64,000 nt of DNA from DASQJL01 sp036380835 (lineage in GTDB: Bacteria; Eisenbacteria; RBG-16-71-46; SZUA-252). Each line of letters begins with the position of its first letter. Position 1 is the first letter of the stretch. The notes beneath the pieces are model-generated. The model had not been told where the DNA came from. It ran no database searches and was given only the letters and a program-made list of their open reading frames with translations. The stretch is taken from positions 13,582 through 77,581 of the forward strand of contig DASVDZ010000082.1 of NCBI GenBank assembly GCA_036380835.1, read 5' to 3'. This document shows positions 45,401-53,708 of the stretch, piece by piece. The position numbers were made by a program, and so were the translations under genes.

Positions 45401-45802
45401 GCTGCTCCGGAAGAGGACGTACTTCCCGTCCGGGGTCCAGCCGATGACGTCGTCCACCGAGGGGTGCCACGTGAGCCGCCGCGGCATCCCGCCTTCGATG
45501 CCGATCACGTAGACGTCCACGTTGCCGTCGTACTCGCCGCTGAAGGCGATCCGGCCCCCGTCCGGGGAGAAGTGGGGGAAGTGTTCGTCGCCGGGATGGG
45601 ACGTGAGACGGCGGGCGAGCCCCCCCTTGTCGGAGACCATCCAGAGGTCCGATTCCGCGGCGAAGACGATGCGGTCGCCGTGGATGTCGGGATAGCGGAT
45701 GTAGGCGGGCGGCGGCCCCGACCCGGCCGGCGGGGCGGCGTGGGCCGATGGAGCGGACGCGACGAGCAGCACGAGACACGCGACGGCGGCATGGAGGCGC
45801 AT
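42434..45802 (-). CDS. Tricorn protease homologue, exported
   Basis: The protein has 1122 residues (Thermoplasma tricorn 1071). A signal peptide (AAVACLVLLVASAPSAHA) is followed by beta-propeller repeats of the WD40/PD40 type (FPHFSPDGGRIAFSG, DVIGWTPDGKYVLFRS and others). After a charged linker (KDKAGAGGDKKEKKS region) comes the C1/PDZ/C2 catalytic part. Catalytic residues are Ser776-His777 in NNSHTYT and nucleophile Ser999 in EFAGSDGDIF, matching tricorn Ser745/His746/Ser965. It trims oligopeptides, here probably in the periplasm. An AGAGGA site favours ATG at 45802 over 45820. Confidence 0.95.
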   Translation of the reverse strand: MRLHAAVACLVLLVASAPSAHAAPPAGSGPPPAYIRYPDIHGDRIVFAAESDLWMVSDKGGLARRLTSHPGDEHFPHFSPDGGRIAFSGEYDGNVDVYVIGIEGGMPRRLTWHPSVDDVIGWTPDGKYVLFRSSRSSPTGASEIWRVPAAGGDPEVIPIGWAWRLSIDPESGQWAFNRSSRETATWKRYRGGTAAQIWVGTPEKGDFKQITTFDGANAFPMWHGGRIWYLSDKGGTTNIWSIRPDGTDLKRHTDFKEWDARWPSMGPDGRIAFTVAADVHVFDPSDGSERQVPIELPGERALTRSRYPDAASTLTWFDLSPEGDRVAVTTRGEVFSVPVKKGVTLPVMGGTGARESWASFDGDGKRLVYVTDAPHEQEIRIRDAWGRGEPKVVKPAGANGWYFPPRVSPDGKWVAVADQAQTLWVIPTGGGTPRRVDQSKQAPIHDYVWSPDSRWLAYSKTRATDYAGVCVFDAKAGAVHEITGFATDDYSPAWDPDGRYLYFLSHRNTNPILGTVDWDNVEAKNVRPYLVLLRKDVKNPLADLEGLPDDGKKETSDSKDKAGAGGDKKEKKSTDKKADDSEKPEAPKPIEIDFDGIADRVVMFDVPLGDYSSLGATSSHVFYVSSPVKGFAEQPGLFAEPKPENTLVSFDLEKRKPESFADGMSAYSLAAEGKKIAVMKDQGEIYVVDAGAVPSDLSDAKVDMSDVVIDLDPVEEWTQMYYEAWRNERDFFWDPGLGGLDWKKIGDQYATLLPRLASRSDLKDLIGELIGELNNSHTYTFGGDPGVDVPHVSVGLLGADVKRDGSAYRVDRIYRGDPADGVVSPLRAPGADVKEGEYILAVNHRPFEPGRSFYSYFADLAGRSVVLTVNARNAAAGSRDVVVETVPSDATLRYVDWVRRNREYVAQKSGGTIGYVHLPDMWKDGLIQFNRWFYPQLDKQGMVVDARWNGGGAVSQMIVERLRRSIVSFDRSRLGGLSSYPYRTLNGPFVVLTNEFAGSDGDIFPAVIQREKLAPVIGKRTWGGVVGISGARQLVDGGLATEPEAAWWEPQGGWTIENHGVDPDIVVDDMPQDVAKGIDAQLDRGIEEVLRLKQAHPPIVPEFGPVRQRTREAFQGETAGTK

Positions 45803-46024
45803 GGTTTCCTCTGGCTTCATCGATGGATGAATGGAGTCCGGCGAGCCAGGGCGGGGGTGTGGGCCCGGCGTCGCCGCGATCGATCCGCGCAGTATACGCT
45901 CATCGCGCCCCGCGGGATTCGTCCATGGTACGATCCGTCGTGGCTCGGAGCCGAAGGCGCTCCTCGAGCGGTAGGTTCCGCGGGCGGGCGGCGGTCCGCC
46001 GCCCGGGTCAGGGGGGAATGGAAC

Positions 46025-46192
46025 ATGGCGGACGACGTGAAGGTCACGTGTCGCGATGCGGGCTCGGTGTTCGCTCCGGTCTGGATCATCGGCTGGCTCT
46101 TCAGCATCGGCTTCCTGAAGCTGACCTTTTGGAAGGGGGTCCTGGCCCTCATCATCTGGCCCTATTACTTCGGCGTCTTCTTTCGGAAGTAG
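46025..46192 (+). CDS. Small membrane protein, 55 residues
   Basis: It starts MADDVKVTCRDAG and then has two hydrophobic stretches (VFAPVWIIGWLFSIGFLKL and VLALIIWPYYFGVFF) ending in RK. This looks like a hairpin of two membrane helices. AGGGGGGAA lies upstream. It is followed 51 bp later by a GT39/TPR gene on the same strand. I recognise no family; small two-helix proteins like this occur widely. It is too short for routine gene finders but the composition is plainly protein-like. Confidence 0.7.
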   Translation: MADDVKVTCRDAGSVFAPVWIIGWLFSIGFLKLTFWKGVLALIIWPYYFGVFFRK

Positions 46193-46243
46193 CCGCCGGG
46201 GCCGGGGATCCTTGAACGCCGCCTCCTCGATGACTCCCGGCGC

Positions 46244-48376
46244 ATGACGCGGACGCATGAACACCGCGAAGACGGCGGTCGGCCGCGCCGGTTCGACCCC
46301 ATCCTCGCCCTGATCCTGCTCGCCGCCCTCGTCCTCCGGCTCTGGGGAATCGCCGACCGGCTTCCCGACCCGTCGCTCGCCGATTCACCCATGGACGACA
46401 CCGCGGTCGACGAGGGCGATCGGCGCGCCATGCTGACCGCGTGGGACATGTGGCGCGGAGGGACGCGCCCGCTCCAGCTCAACCCCGGGACCGGCGACTG
46501 GCCCGGCCTGCCCTTCTATCTGACCCTCGGCCTCCAGTTCGCCGCGCGGGGTTACGACGCGATCGCGCATCCCGGCGCGACCTCGGAGGAATACGCGCGC
46601 CGGACCGAGGCGAGGCCCGGAGAGTCGTTCCTCTTCGCCCGCGTCCTCTGCGTTCCCCTCGGAGTCCTGACGATCTTCCTGGTCTACCTGCTCGGCTTCG
46701 CCGTCGGGGGCCGGGGCGTGGGGCTCACGGCCGCGGGGCTCCTCGCCATGACGCCGTTCCACGTCCTGAGCTCGCAGCGGATCAGCGACCCGAACGTGCT
46801 CTCGCTCCTCTTCGTCACCGGGGCGGCGCTCGCGCTCCTGCGCGTGGGCGGGGCGCGCGGCCTCGCGCCCTCGGTCGCCGCGGGCGGATGGATCGGACTC
46901 GCCGGGGCCAGCAAGTACGTCCCCCTCTCGTTGGCCGCCACGCTCGTCTTCGCCCACCTGGCGCCCGGAGCCGGACGTTCCGGAGGCGTCCTCCCGGACC
47001 GCTGGAAGCGTCTCGGGGCCGGGCTCGTCGCGGTCGTCGTCGCGTTCGCGCTCTTCTCCCCCTTCACCTTCCTCGACTGGGGCTCCAAGGCGCGCGACAT
47101 GCAACTGCAGCGGGGGCGCCTCCTCTCCTCCTGGGTGGGCCAGTCGGAATCGAACTTCGCGCTCCTGACCTACCTGACGCGGACGCTGCCGTCGATCTGG
47201 ACGTGGCCCGGATACCTCCTCTCGGTCCTCGGCCTGGTCCTCCTCTGGCGCTCGGGGTCGAGGGGGAGGATCCTCGCGTCGATTCCCGTCGTGTTCCTTC
47301 TCGCGATCGGCGTTCTCGGCGTCGCGGAGGAGCGGTTCGCGTTGCCCTTGCTCGGGGTGTTGGCGGTCGCCGCCGCGTACGCCGCCTTCCGTCTCGGGGA
47401 CCGGATCGCGGCGGCGAGCCCGTCGGGCGGCCGGAAGAAGGGGTCCCCGGGGATCGCCGCGCCGCGCCCCGCCGCCGCGCTCACCGGGCTCCTCCTCGCG
47501 CTCTTCGCCGCCTGGAGCGTCGCGCAGCTTACGGCGGTCCGGCGCGCGATGGCCGCGCCCGATTCGAGGCACGCGGCCCGGGCGTGGATCGCGGCGACGA
47601 TCGACCCTCGCGAGCCGATGGCGATGGATCTCTACGGGCCGGTCCTCGCGCGGGGCCCGGGCGGCCGCCGGGCGCTCACGTGGCCCTTCCTCGCCTCCGC
47701 GAGCGAGCGGGCGCGCCTCGCGTATCACCCGGCCTGGCTCGACGGGATCCGCTATTACGCGGTCTCGAGCGAGGTCACGCGGCGTTTCGAGCGGGCGGGG
47801 CGGTCGTCCGCGACGGAGTCCGCGTTCTACGCCTGGATCCGCGCGCACGGCCGCCGGATCTGGTCGACCGATCCCCGGGCCGCGTCCGGCCCGCAGATCG
47901 ACGTCTACGAGCTGCCGCGGGCGATCTCGTCGCGCGCCGCCCGCGACTCGCTCTGGGCCGAGGAACGCGGGCGGAACCCGAGCGTCCGGCTCACCCGATG
48001 GGCCGCGGAGCTCGCCCAGGACTTCGCGCTGACGGGCGAATGGGATCGGGCCGAGGAATGGGCGCGGCGCGGACTCGAGCTGCCGGCGACGGAGTCGCGA
48101 CAGCTCCTCTTCGAGACTCTCACGTTCGCGCGGATGGAACGGGGCGACGCGGAGGCGGCGGAGGCGACGGCGCGCGAAGGGCTCGCGAGTCATCCGCGCT
48201 CGGCGCTCCTCCACCTCTACCGCGCGATGGCGCTCGAATCGCTGGCCCGACCGGAGGAGGCGCTCACGGAGTATCGTGCCGCGCTCCCCCTCCATCCGGA
48301 TCCGGAGGGCCAGCGCTACGTCCGCGCCGCGATCGCGAGGCTCCATCCCGCCGGCGGGGACGGAAGGAGCCCCTGA
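46244..48376 (+). CDS. GT39-like membrane glycosyltransferase with C-terminal TPR
   Basis: The protein has 710 residues. After helix 1 comes the acidic loop SPMDDTAVDEGDRRAM (Asp51-Asp52, Asp56-Glu57), typical of GT-C enzymes. About ten further helices follow, including SQRISDPNVLSLLFV and GASKYVPLSLA, then a soluble domain and TPR-like repeats at the C-terminus (WDRAEEWARRGLEL, RPEEALTEYRAALPLHPD). It probably uses a polyprenyl-phosphate sugar. The acceptor is unknown. Confidence 0.83.
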   Translation: MTRTHEHREDGGRPRRFDPILALILLAALVLRLWGIADRLPDPSLADSPMDDTAVDEGDRRAMLTAWDMWRGGTRPLQLNPGTGDWPGLPFYLTLGLQFAARGYDAIAHPGATSEEYARRTEARPGESFLFARVLCVPLGVLTIFLVYLLGFAVGGRGVGLTAAGLLAMTPFHVLSSQRISDPNVLSLLFVTGAALALLRVGGARGLAPSVAAGGWIGLAGASKYVPLSLAATLVFAHLAPGAGRSGGVLPDRWKRLGAGLVAVVVAFALFSPFTFLDWGSKARDMQLQRGRLLSSWVGQSESNFALLTYLTRTLPSIWTWPGYLLSVLGLVLLWRSGSRGRILASIPVVFLLAIGVLGVAEERFALPLLGVLAVAAAYAAFRLGDRIAAASPSGGRKKGSPGIAAPRPAAALTGLLLALFAAWSVAQLTAVRRAMAAPDSRHAARAWIAATIDPREPMAMDLYGPVLARGPGGRRALTWPFLASASERARLAYHPAWLDGIRYYAVSSEVTRRFERAGRSSATESAFYAWIRAHGRRIWSTDPRAASGPQIDVYELPRAISSRAARDSLWAEERGRNPSVRLTRWAAELAQDFALTGEWDRAEEWARRGLELPATESRQLLFETLTFARMERGDAEAAEATAREGLASHPRSALLHLYRAMALESLARPEEALTEYRAALPLHPDPEGQRYVRAAIARLHPAGGDGRSP

Positions 48377-48702
48377 TCCCCGTCCCCCGGGGGTCCGACC
48401 CAAACCATCCGGGGGGCACTGGGTATCGAAGCACGTGAAGGTCCCCCCGACCCGGTAACCCGAATCCGACGAAAGGCGACGCAGGCGCTGATGGATTGCA
48501 CGGCGCCCCTTTTTCGTTTCCCGGCTCCATCTCTGGCGGTGGCGCCCCGCCGCACCCGGAAGTTATTGCAGTAAAACATATTGTGGGCATCGACGGATTC
48601 TCTCAAGAGGGACGTAACCTTCCGGGCCCAGAGGCCGTACTCTTATCGAGTTGCGGGATTCCCGTCGGTTATTCACAGGCAGAGACTGGAGGCAGTCGGG
48701 CA
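48377..48702. other. Intergenic region upstream of the MacA-like gene
   Basis: 326 bp without a gene. A patch around 48560-48590 (GTTATTGCAGTAAAACATA) is strikingly AT-rich for this genome and may be a promoter or regulator site, but I cannot place a -35/-10 pair with normal spacing. GGAGG at 48688 serves the downstream gene. Confidence 0.5.
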
Positions 48703-49980
48703 ATGGCGATGAAGAGGAAACCCCTGTTGATCGGCGTCGCGATCGTCGTCGTGATCGCCGCCGTCAGTGGCATGGCCCTCCGCGGTCGCGGCGACAAGAC
48801 GCCGGTCGTCCAGACGGCGAAGGTTGCCCGGCAGCGGATCGTGCAGAAGGTGAGCGCGACCGGAAAGATCGAGCCCAAGACCCAGGTCGAGATCAGCGCC
48901 GACGTGAGCGCCAAGATCCTCAGGCTGCCCGTCGTGGAAGGACAGTGGGTCGAGAAGGGCGCCTTCCTCGTGGGTCTGGATCGCGAGCGCTACGTGGCCG
49001 CGGTCGAGAGCGCCGAGGCGAACGTCAGCTCCGCCGAGGCGAACGCCACGCTCGTGCACGAGAACCTGGTGCGCGCGGAGAACGAATACAAGCGGTCCAA
49101 GGACCTCGTGGCGACGGGGCTCGAGTCCCAGTCGGCGTTCGAGTCGAAGCAGGCCGACTACCAGGTCGAGGTGGCGCGCCACAAGTCGGCGCTCGACCAG
49201 GTGTCGCAGGCCAAGGCCACGCTCAAGCAGGCGCGCGACGATCTCTCGAAGACGACGATCTACGCCCCCATGCCGGGAACGATCAGCGCGCTCAACAAGG
49301 AGCAGGGCGAGATCGCGCTCGGCTCCCAGTTCCAGAAGGACGTGATCTGCGTGGTCGCCGACCTCACCAAGATGGAGGCGCAGGTCAACGTCGACGAGAA
49401 CGACGTCATGTCGGTCGCCGTGGGCCAGCAGGCGGAGGTCCAGGTCGACGCGCTTCCCAACCAGACGCTGAAGGGCGTCGTCTCCGAGATCGGGTCGAGC
49501 GCCAAGGCGAGCGGCACGGGGACCACGGAGCAGAAGACCGAGTTCGAGATCAAGATCGCGATCATCGATCCGCCCAAGACGCTCCGGCCGGGGATGACGG
49601 CGAGCGCCGACATCATCACCAAGACGAATGACAGCGCCCTCAGCGTGCCGATCCAGAGCGTCGCCGTCCGGACGATCGACCAGCTCGCGATGAAGGGCGA
49701 GCAGCGGAAGGACGCGGCCACGAAGTACAACCCGGGGAAGGACGGCTTCGTGGAGATCGTCTTCTGCGTCGAGAACGGGAAGGCGATCGCGAAGCAAGTC
49801 ACGACCGGCATCCAGGGCGACAACCTGATCGAGATCACGGACGGGCTCAAGGAGGGGGAGGAGATCATCACCGGCAGCTATCGCGCGATCTCGAAGGATC
49901 TCGACAACGGCGCCGTCGTGACGATCAACAACAAGAAGAAGCCGGGCGAGCAGGCGATGGCGGGCGCGTCGAATGGCTGA
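48703..49980 (+). CDS. Periplasmic adaptor (MacA/HlyD-like) of an ABC efflux system
   Basis: The protein has 425 residues. An N-terminal membrane anchor (LLIGVAIVVVIAAVSGMAL) is followed by barrel-sandwich halves (ATGKIEPKTQVEISADVSAKI, VEGQWVEKGAFLVGLDRERY). A long alpha-helical hairpin spans about 95-180, then the second lipoyl half (TTIYAPMPGTISALNKEQGE), a beta-barrel (VNVDENDVMSVAVGQQAEVQV) and a membrane-proximal domain. This is the MacA type. It links the inner-membrane ABC pump to an outer-membrane channel; no TolC gene is in the window. GGAGG ten bases before the ATG. Confidence 0.92.
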   Translation: MAMKRKPLLIGVAIVVVIAAVSGMALRGRGDKTPVVQTAKVARQRIVQKVSATGKIEPKTQVEISADVSAKILRLPVVEGQWVEKGAFLVGLDRERYVAAVESAEANVSSAEANATLVHENLVRAENEYKRSKDLVATGLESQSAFESKQADYQVEVARHKSALDQVSQAKATLKQARDDLSKTTIYAPMPGTISALNKEQGEIALGSQFQKDVICVVADLTKMEAQVNVDENDVMSVAVGQQAEVQVDALPNQTLKGVVSEIGSSAKASGTGTTEQKTEFEIKIAIIDPPKTLRPGMTASADIITKTNDSALSVPIQSVAVRTIDQLAMKGEQRKDAATKYNPGKDGFVEIVFCVENGKAIAKQVTTGIQGDNLIEITDGLKEGEEIITGSYRAISKDLDNGAVVTINNKKKPGEQAMAGASNG

Positions 49981-50018
49981 TCGCGCCGGGTCCGATCGCG
50001 CCGGGTCCGATCGCGCCA
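49979..50018 (+). repeat. 15-bp tandem repeat at the MacA/MacB gene junction
   Basis: GATCGCGCCGGGTCC occurs twice in a row (49979-49993, 49994-50008) and a third time in part (50009-50017). The repeat sits exactly between two candidate start codons of the ATPase gene and encodes DRAGS units if the earlier one is used. Confidence 0.85.
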
Positions 50019-50782
50019 TGCCCACGCTCTCCCTCAAGGACGTCGTGAAGACGTACGCGATGGGCTCGGAGACCGTGCGGGCGCTGAGCGGCGTCTCGCT
50101 CGAGATCCGGCGGAACGAATACGTCGCGATCATGGGCCCCTCGGGGTCGGGCAAGTCGACCCTGATGAACCTGATCGGTTGCCTCGACGTGCCGACCTCC
50201 GGCGCCTACTTCCTCGAAGGGCAGATGGTGGCGTCGATGTCCGAGCCGCAGCTCGCCGAGATCCGGAACCGCCGGATCGGATTCGTCTTCCAGACGTTCA
50301 ACCTGATCCCGCGCGCCGACATCCTCCACAACGTCGAGCTGCCGCTGATCTACGGCGGCGTGCCGCCGGCGGAGCGGCGGGCGCGCGCGCGGAAGGCGCT
50401 GGAGCAGGTCGGGCTCGCGGACCGCATGAAGCACCGGCCGAACGAGCTCTCCGGCGGGCAGCGGCAGCGCGTGGCGATCGCGCGGGCGCTGGTTCATCGC
50501 CCCTCGATCATCCTCGCGGACGAGCCGACCGGCAATCTCGACTCCAAGACCGGAGCGGACATCATGGACATGATCGACGACCTCCACGCGGGCGGGCAGA
50601 CCATCATCCTGGTCACGCACGAGGAGATGGTCGCCGAGCGCTCGGCGAGGATCGTCCGTCTTCGGGACGGACTGATCGAGAGCGACGAGGTGACGCTGCG
50701 GGGCGGGAACGGAAGCGGGAAGGTCGAGCGCGCGGCGGCGCCGGCCGGGGCGGCCCTGGCGATCGGGGCCCACGCCGGATGA
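50018..50782 (+). CDS. ABC transporter ATP-binding protein, MacB/LolD type
   Basis: The protein has 254 residues from this start. Walker A is GPSGSGKST, the Q loop FVFQTFNLIP, the signature LSGGQRQR, Walker B IILADEPTGNLD and the H loop LVTHE. The pattern is that of the MacB/LolD/FtsE family. ATG at 50018 gives the usual family N-terminus (MPTLSLKDVVKTY). An ATG at 49973 overlapping the macA stop would add 15 residues from the tandem repeat; neither has a clear Shine-Dalgarno. It is a separate polypeptide, whereas E. coli MacB fuses ATPase and permease. Confidence 0.93.
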   Translation: MPTLSLKDVVKTYAMGSETVRALSGVSLEIRRNEYVAIMGPSGSGKSTLMNLIGCLDVPTSGAYFLEGQMVASMSEPQLAEIRNRRIGFVFQTFNLIPRADILHNVELPLIYGGVPPAERRARARKALEQVGLADRMKHRPNELSGGQRQRVAIARALVHRPSIILADEPTGNLDSKTGADIMDMIDDLHAGGQTIILVTHEEMVAERSARIVRLRDGLIESDEVTLRGGNGSGKVERAAAPAGAALAIGAHAG

Positions 50783-52017
50783 AGCCGTCCGTCGACCTGG
50801 GCGAGTCGCTCCGGATCGCCATGGGAGCGATCCGGGCGAACAAGGCGCGCGGCGCCCTGACGACGCTCGGCATCATCATCGGCATCGTGGCGGTCGTGCT
50901 CACCATGACCGCGGCGAACGGGCTCCGGAACAAGTTCCGCGAGAGCTTCTCCGCCGTGGGGGCGGACGTGATCTACGTCTCCCGCATGCCGTGGGTCGTC
51001 ATGAACGATTTCTTCCTCTTCCGGAATCGGCCGAACATCGACCTCCACGAGGCCGACGCCCTGACGCAGAACCTGAGGGGCCGGGCGCTCGTGAATCCCT
51101 CCATCGCGGACCAACAGGACGTGAAGTTCATGGCCGAGACGATGGAGGGGGTGACCGTCATCGGCACGACGGAGAAGCAGTCGCTCCTCTCCAGCGCGCA
51201 GCCGCAGCTGGGCCGCTTCCTCCTGCCGTTCGACGTGACGTACAAGAAGAACGTGTGCGTGATCGGTACCGACGTCAAAGACGGCGTTTTCGGCACGGTG
51301 AACCCCATCAACAAGGTGATCAAGATCGGCCGGAGCGACTTCCGCGTGATCGGGGTGATGGAAAAGCAGGGCGGCAGCTTCTTCGGCGGACCGAACTTCG
51401 ACCGGCAGGTCTTCGTCCCGATCACCTCCTACGTGAAGGCCTTCGGCGGCTTGCACGGCCGGCGCGATGTGAACATCGCGGTGAAGGCGCCCTCGCAGGA
51501 GGCGCTCGGCGACCTCCAGTTCGAGGTGACCGGCGAGATGCGGAAGATCCGCAAGCTCCGGCCCATCGAGCCGGACAACTTCTCGATCAACAAGCTGGAC
51601 ACGCTCGTGACCGGCTTCAACAACACGATGGGCGTGGTCCTTCTCGTGGGCTTGATCGTCACCAGCATCTCGCTCTTCGTCGGCGCGGTCGGCGTGATGA
51701 ACATCATGTTCGTCTCCGTCACCGAGCGGACCCGGGAGATCGGGATCCGGAAGGCGATCGGCGCGACGCGGCGGAGCATCCTCCTCCAGTTCCTCTTCGA
51801 GTCCTCCGCGATCTGCCTCCTCGGCGGATCGATCGGCATCATCCTGGCCTCCCTCCTCACCCTCGTGATCAACGCGTCGCTCATGCCGGCGAGCATCTCG
51901 CTCCCGATCCTCGTCGTGGCGGTCGTCGTTTCGATCGCCGTGGGCGTCCTGGCCGGCGTCGTGCCGGCGTACCGCGGGGCGCGGCTCGATCCCATCGAGT
52001 CGCTTCGCTATGAATAG
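50779..52017 (+). CDS. ABC transporter permease, MacB/FtsX type (first)
   Basis: The protein has 412 residues. A transmembrane helix near the N-terminus (LTTLGIIIGIVAVVLTMTA) is followed by a large periplasmic MacB_PCD domain, then three helices near the C-terminus (VGAVGVMNIMFVSVTERTRE, the coupling element IGIRKAIGATR, and two more). It ends with the family tail YRGARLDPIESLRYE. The ATG overlaps the ATPase stop by four bases (ATGA). It pairs with the next permease as a likely heterodimer. Confidence 0.93.
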   Translation: MKPSVDLGESLRIAMGAIRANKARGALTTLGIIIGIVAVVLTMTAANGLRNKFRESFSAVGADVIYVSRMPWVVMNDFFLFRNRPNIDLHEADALTQNLRGRALVNPSIADQQDVKFMAETMEGVTVIGTTEKQSLLSSAQPQLGRFLLPFDVTYKKNVCVIGTDVKDGVFGTVNPINKVIKIGRSDFRVIGVMEKQGGSFFGGPNFDRQVFVPITSYVKAFGGLHGRRDVNIAVKAPSQEALGDLQFEVTGEMRKIRKLRPIEPDNFSINKLDTLVTGFNNTMGVVLLVGLIVTSISLFVGAVGVMNIMFVSVTERTREIGIRKAIGATRRSILLQFLFESSAICLLGGSIGIILASLLTLVINASLMPASISLPILVVAVVVSIAVGVLAGVVPAYRGARLDPIESLRYE

Positions 52018-52040
52018 GCCGGCTCGAGTCGGAGGCGCCC

Positions 52041-53288
52041 ATGCGGCCGCTTGACGCGCTCTTCATGTCCTTCGGGGCGATCGTGAGCAACAAGCTCCGC
52101 TCCACGCTGACCCTGGTCGGCATCGTGGCCGGCGTGGCGTCGATCATCGCCGTGATGACGGCGATCTCGGTGATCCAGGGGACCATGGAGCGTGAGATGA
52201 GCGTGCTCGGCGCGCAGACCTTCCAGGTGCAGAAGTGGCCCGCGGGAGGGTTCCACGGCGCCGCCGAGCGGCGGAAGGCGATGAAGCGGCCGCCCCTGAC
52301 GCTCGAGAACGCCCAGGCGATCCGCGATCACGTGGCCACCGTCGACCTGGTCGGGTCGGAGATCTGGGACTTCGGGTTCACCGCCTCGTACAAGGGCGAG
52401 ACGACGAACCCCAACATCTCGATCTGCGGCGGGACGCCCGAGTACCCGCCCAACAACACGCACTACGTCGGGCTGGGTCGGAACCTCTCGCCGATCGACA
52501 TCCGGGCGGCGCGCCGGGTGGCCGTCATCGGCTACGCCATCGCGAAGAAGCTCTATCCGTTCGTCGATCCCATCGGCAAGGACATCCGCGTCGACGGACG
52601 GAAGTACGAGGTGATTGGCGTCTTCGACGAGAAGAAATCGGCCTTCGGGGGGAACTTCGACAACTACGTGCTGATCCCCGTCACGACGTTCGTGAACACG
52701 TACGGCATGATGGGGCGGGACGGATTCCCTCGCTCCGTGAACATCACCGTCCGCGCGAAGACGCCGGCGTTGATCAACGACGCGATCGAGGAGACGCGGC
52801 AGGTGCTTCGGCGCGACCGGGGGGTCAAGCCGGGCCAGGAGGACAACTTCGAGTTCTTCAACAGCGCGAGCCTCATCACCCAGTTCAACAAGATGAGCAT
52901 GGGCGTGAAGCTCGCCGCGTTCGTCATCGGCATCATCGCGCTGATCGTCGCGGGCATCGGGATCATGAACATCATGCTCGTGGCCGTGACCGAGCGGACC
53001 CGCGAGATCGGCATCCGGAAGGCGCTCGGCGCCAAGCCCGTCGGCATCCTGGGGCAGTTCCTGCTCGAGGCCGTGATCCTCTGCAACATCGGCGGCGTGG
53101 TCGGCGTGCTGGTCGGGTTCGGGCTGGGGAACCTCGTCGCCGTCTTCACCCACTTCGACGTCAGCGTCCCGATGGAATGGGCCGTGATCGGAATTCTCTT
53201 CTGCTCCGCGGTGGGGATCGGCTTCGGTCTCCTTCCGGCGGTCCGCGCCTCCCGCCTCCATCCGATCGACGCGCTCCGCTACGAGTAG
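52041..53288 (+). CDS. ABC transporter permease, MacB/FtsX type (second)
   Basis: The protein has 415 residues and the same layout: helix 1 (LRSTLTLVGIVAGVASIIAVM), a MacB_PCD periplasmic domain, then VAGIGIMNIMLVAVTERTRE, IGIRKALGAKP and the tail VRASRLHPIDALRYE. It is a divergent paralogue of the preceding gene, 23 bp downstream. GTCGGAGGC precedes the ATG. With MacA-like and ATPase subunits it forms a four-gene efflux or lipoprotein-type export operon. The cargo may be a macrolide-like compound, lipid or peptide; this is not decided by sequence. Confidence 0.93.
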   Translation: MRPLDALFMSFGAIVSNKLRSTLTLVGIVAGVASIIAVMTAISVIQGTMEREMSVLGAQTFQVQKWPAGGFHGAAERRKAMKRPPLTLENAQAIRDHVATVDLVGSEIWDFGFTASYKGETTNPNISICGGTPEYPPNNTHYVGLGRNLSPIDIRAARRVAVIGYAIAKKLYPFVDPIGKDIRVDGRKYEVIGVFDEKKSAFGGNFDNYVLIPVTTFVNTYGMMGRDGFPRSVNITVRAKTPALINDAIEETRQVLRRDRGVKPGQEDNFEFFNSASLITQFNKMSMGVKLAAFVIGIIALIVAGIGIMNIMLVAVTERTREIGIRKALGAKPVGILGQFLLEAVILCNIGGVVGVLVGFGLGNLVAVFTHFDVSVPMEWAVIGILFCSAVGIGFGLLPAVRASRLHPIDALRYE

Positions 53289-53318
53289 CTTCCTCCGCCC
53301 GCCCCGTCCCGGCGCCCC

Positions 53319-53708
53319 CTAGTGCGGGCGCGCCGCGGGAACGACGAAGAACCGGGTGCGGGGACTGGGGGGCAGCGGGGCGACGCGGTCCCTCCCACCG
53401 GCGCTCGGTTCGCCGCTGGGCGTGGAGCCGAAGGCCACGTTCACCGCCCAGAGGTCGTACCCCTCCTCACGGATGTCCTGCAGCAGCCGATCGAGAACCG
53501 CGGGATCGCCGTCCTCGGGGTCGGGGCGGCGATCCTCGATGACCGTTCCCAAGTGGGCCCCGAGCGTGCGGCAGAGCCGTTCGAAGACCTCGCTCGAGTG
53601 GGATCGGGCCCACGGATCGATGGCGCAGATGCCGGCCGGCGGAAGCTGGAGCAGGTCCTCGACCCCCGTGATCCGGACTCGCTTGGCGGCGGCTGAGATG
53701 CGAAGCAT
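53319..53708 (-). CDS. Hypothetical protein
   Basis: The protein has 129 residues with no signal peptide or membrane segment. It has a compact N-terminal part (MLRISAAAKRVRITGVEDLL, then DPWARSHSSEVFERLCRTLG, LLQDIREEGYDLWAVNVAF) and a disordered Gly/Pro/Arg tail. I recognise no family. GGGAGGAG just upstream of the ATG (53712-53719 on the minus strand) supports expression and decides the start; the frame upstream of it looks non-coding. Confidence 0.75.
   Translation of the reverse strand: MLRISAAAKRVRITGVEDLLQLPPAGICAIDPWARSHSSEVFERLCRTLGAHLGTVIEDRRPDPEDGDPAVLDRLLQDIREEGYDLWAVNVAFGSTPSGEPSAGGRDRVAPLPPSPRTRFFVVPAARPH

Noticed and set aside
42515..46024. Long plus-strand open frame antisense to the tricorn gene
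   Set aside because: Shadow of a well-supported gene; only its last 55 codons (46025-46192) look like a real protein with a Shine-Dalgarno.
48440..48500. CGAAAGGCGACGCAGG resembling part of a cyclic-di-GMP-I riboswitch
   Set aside because: The pairing stems of that riboswitch cannot be formed around it and the other conserved blocks are missing.
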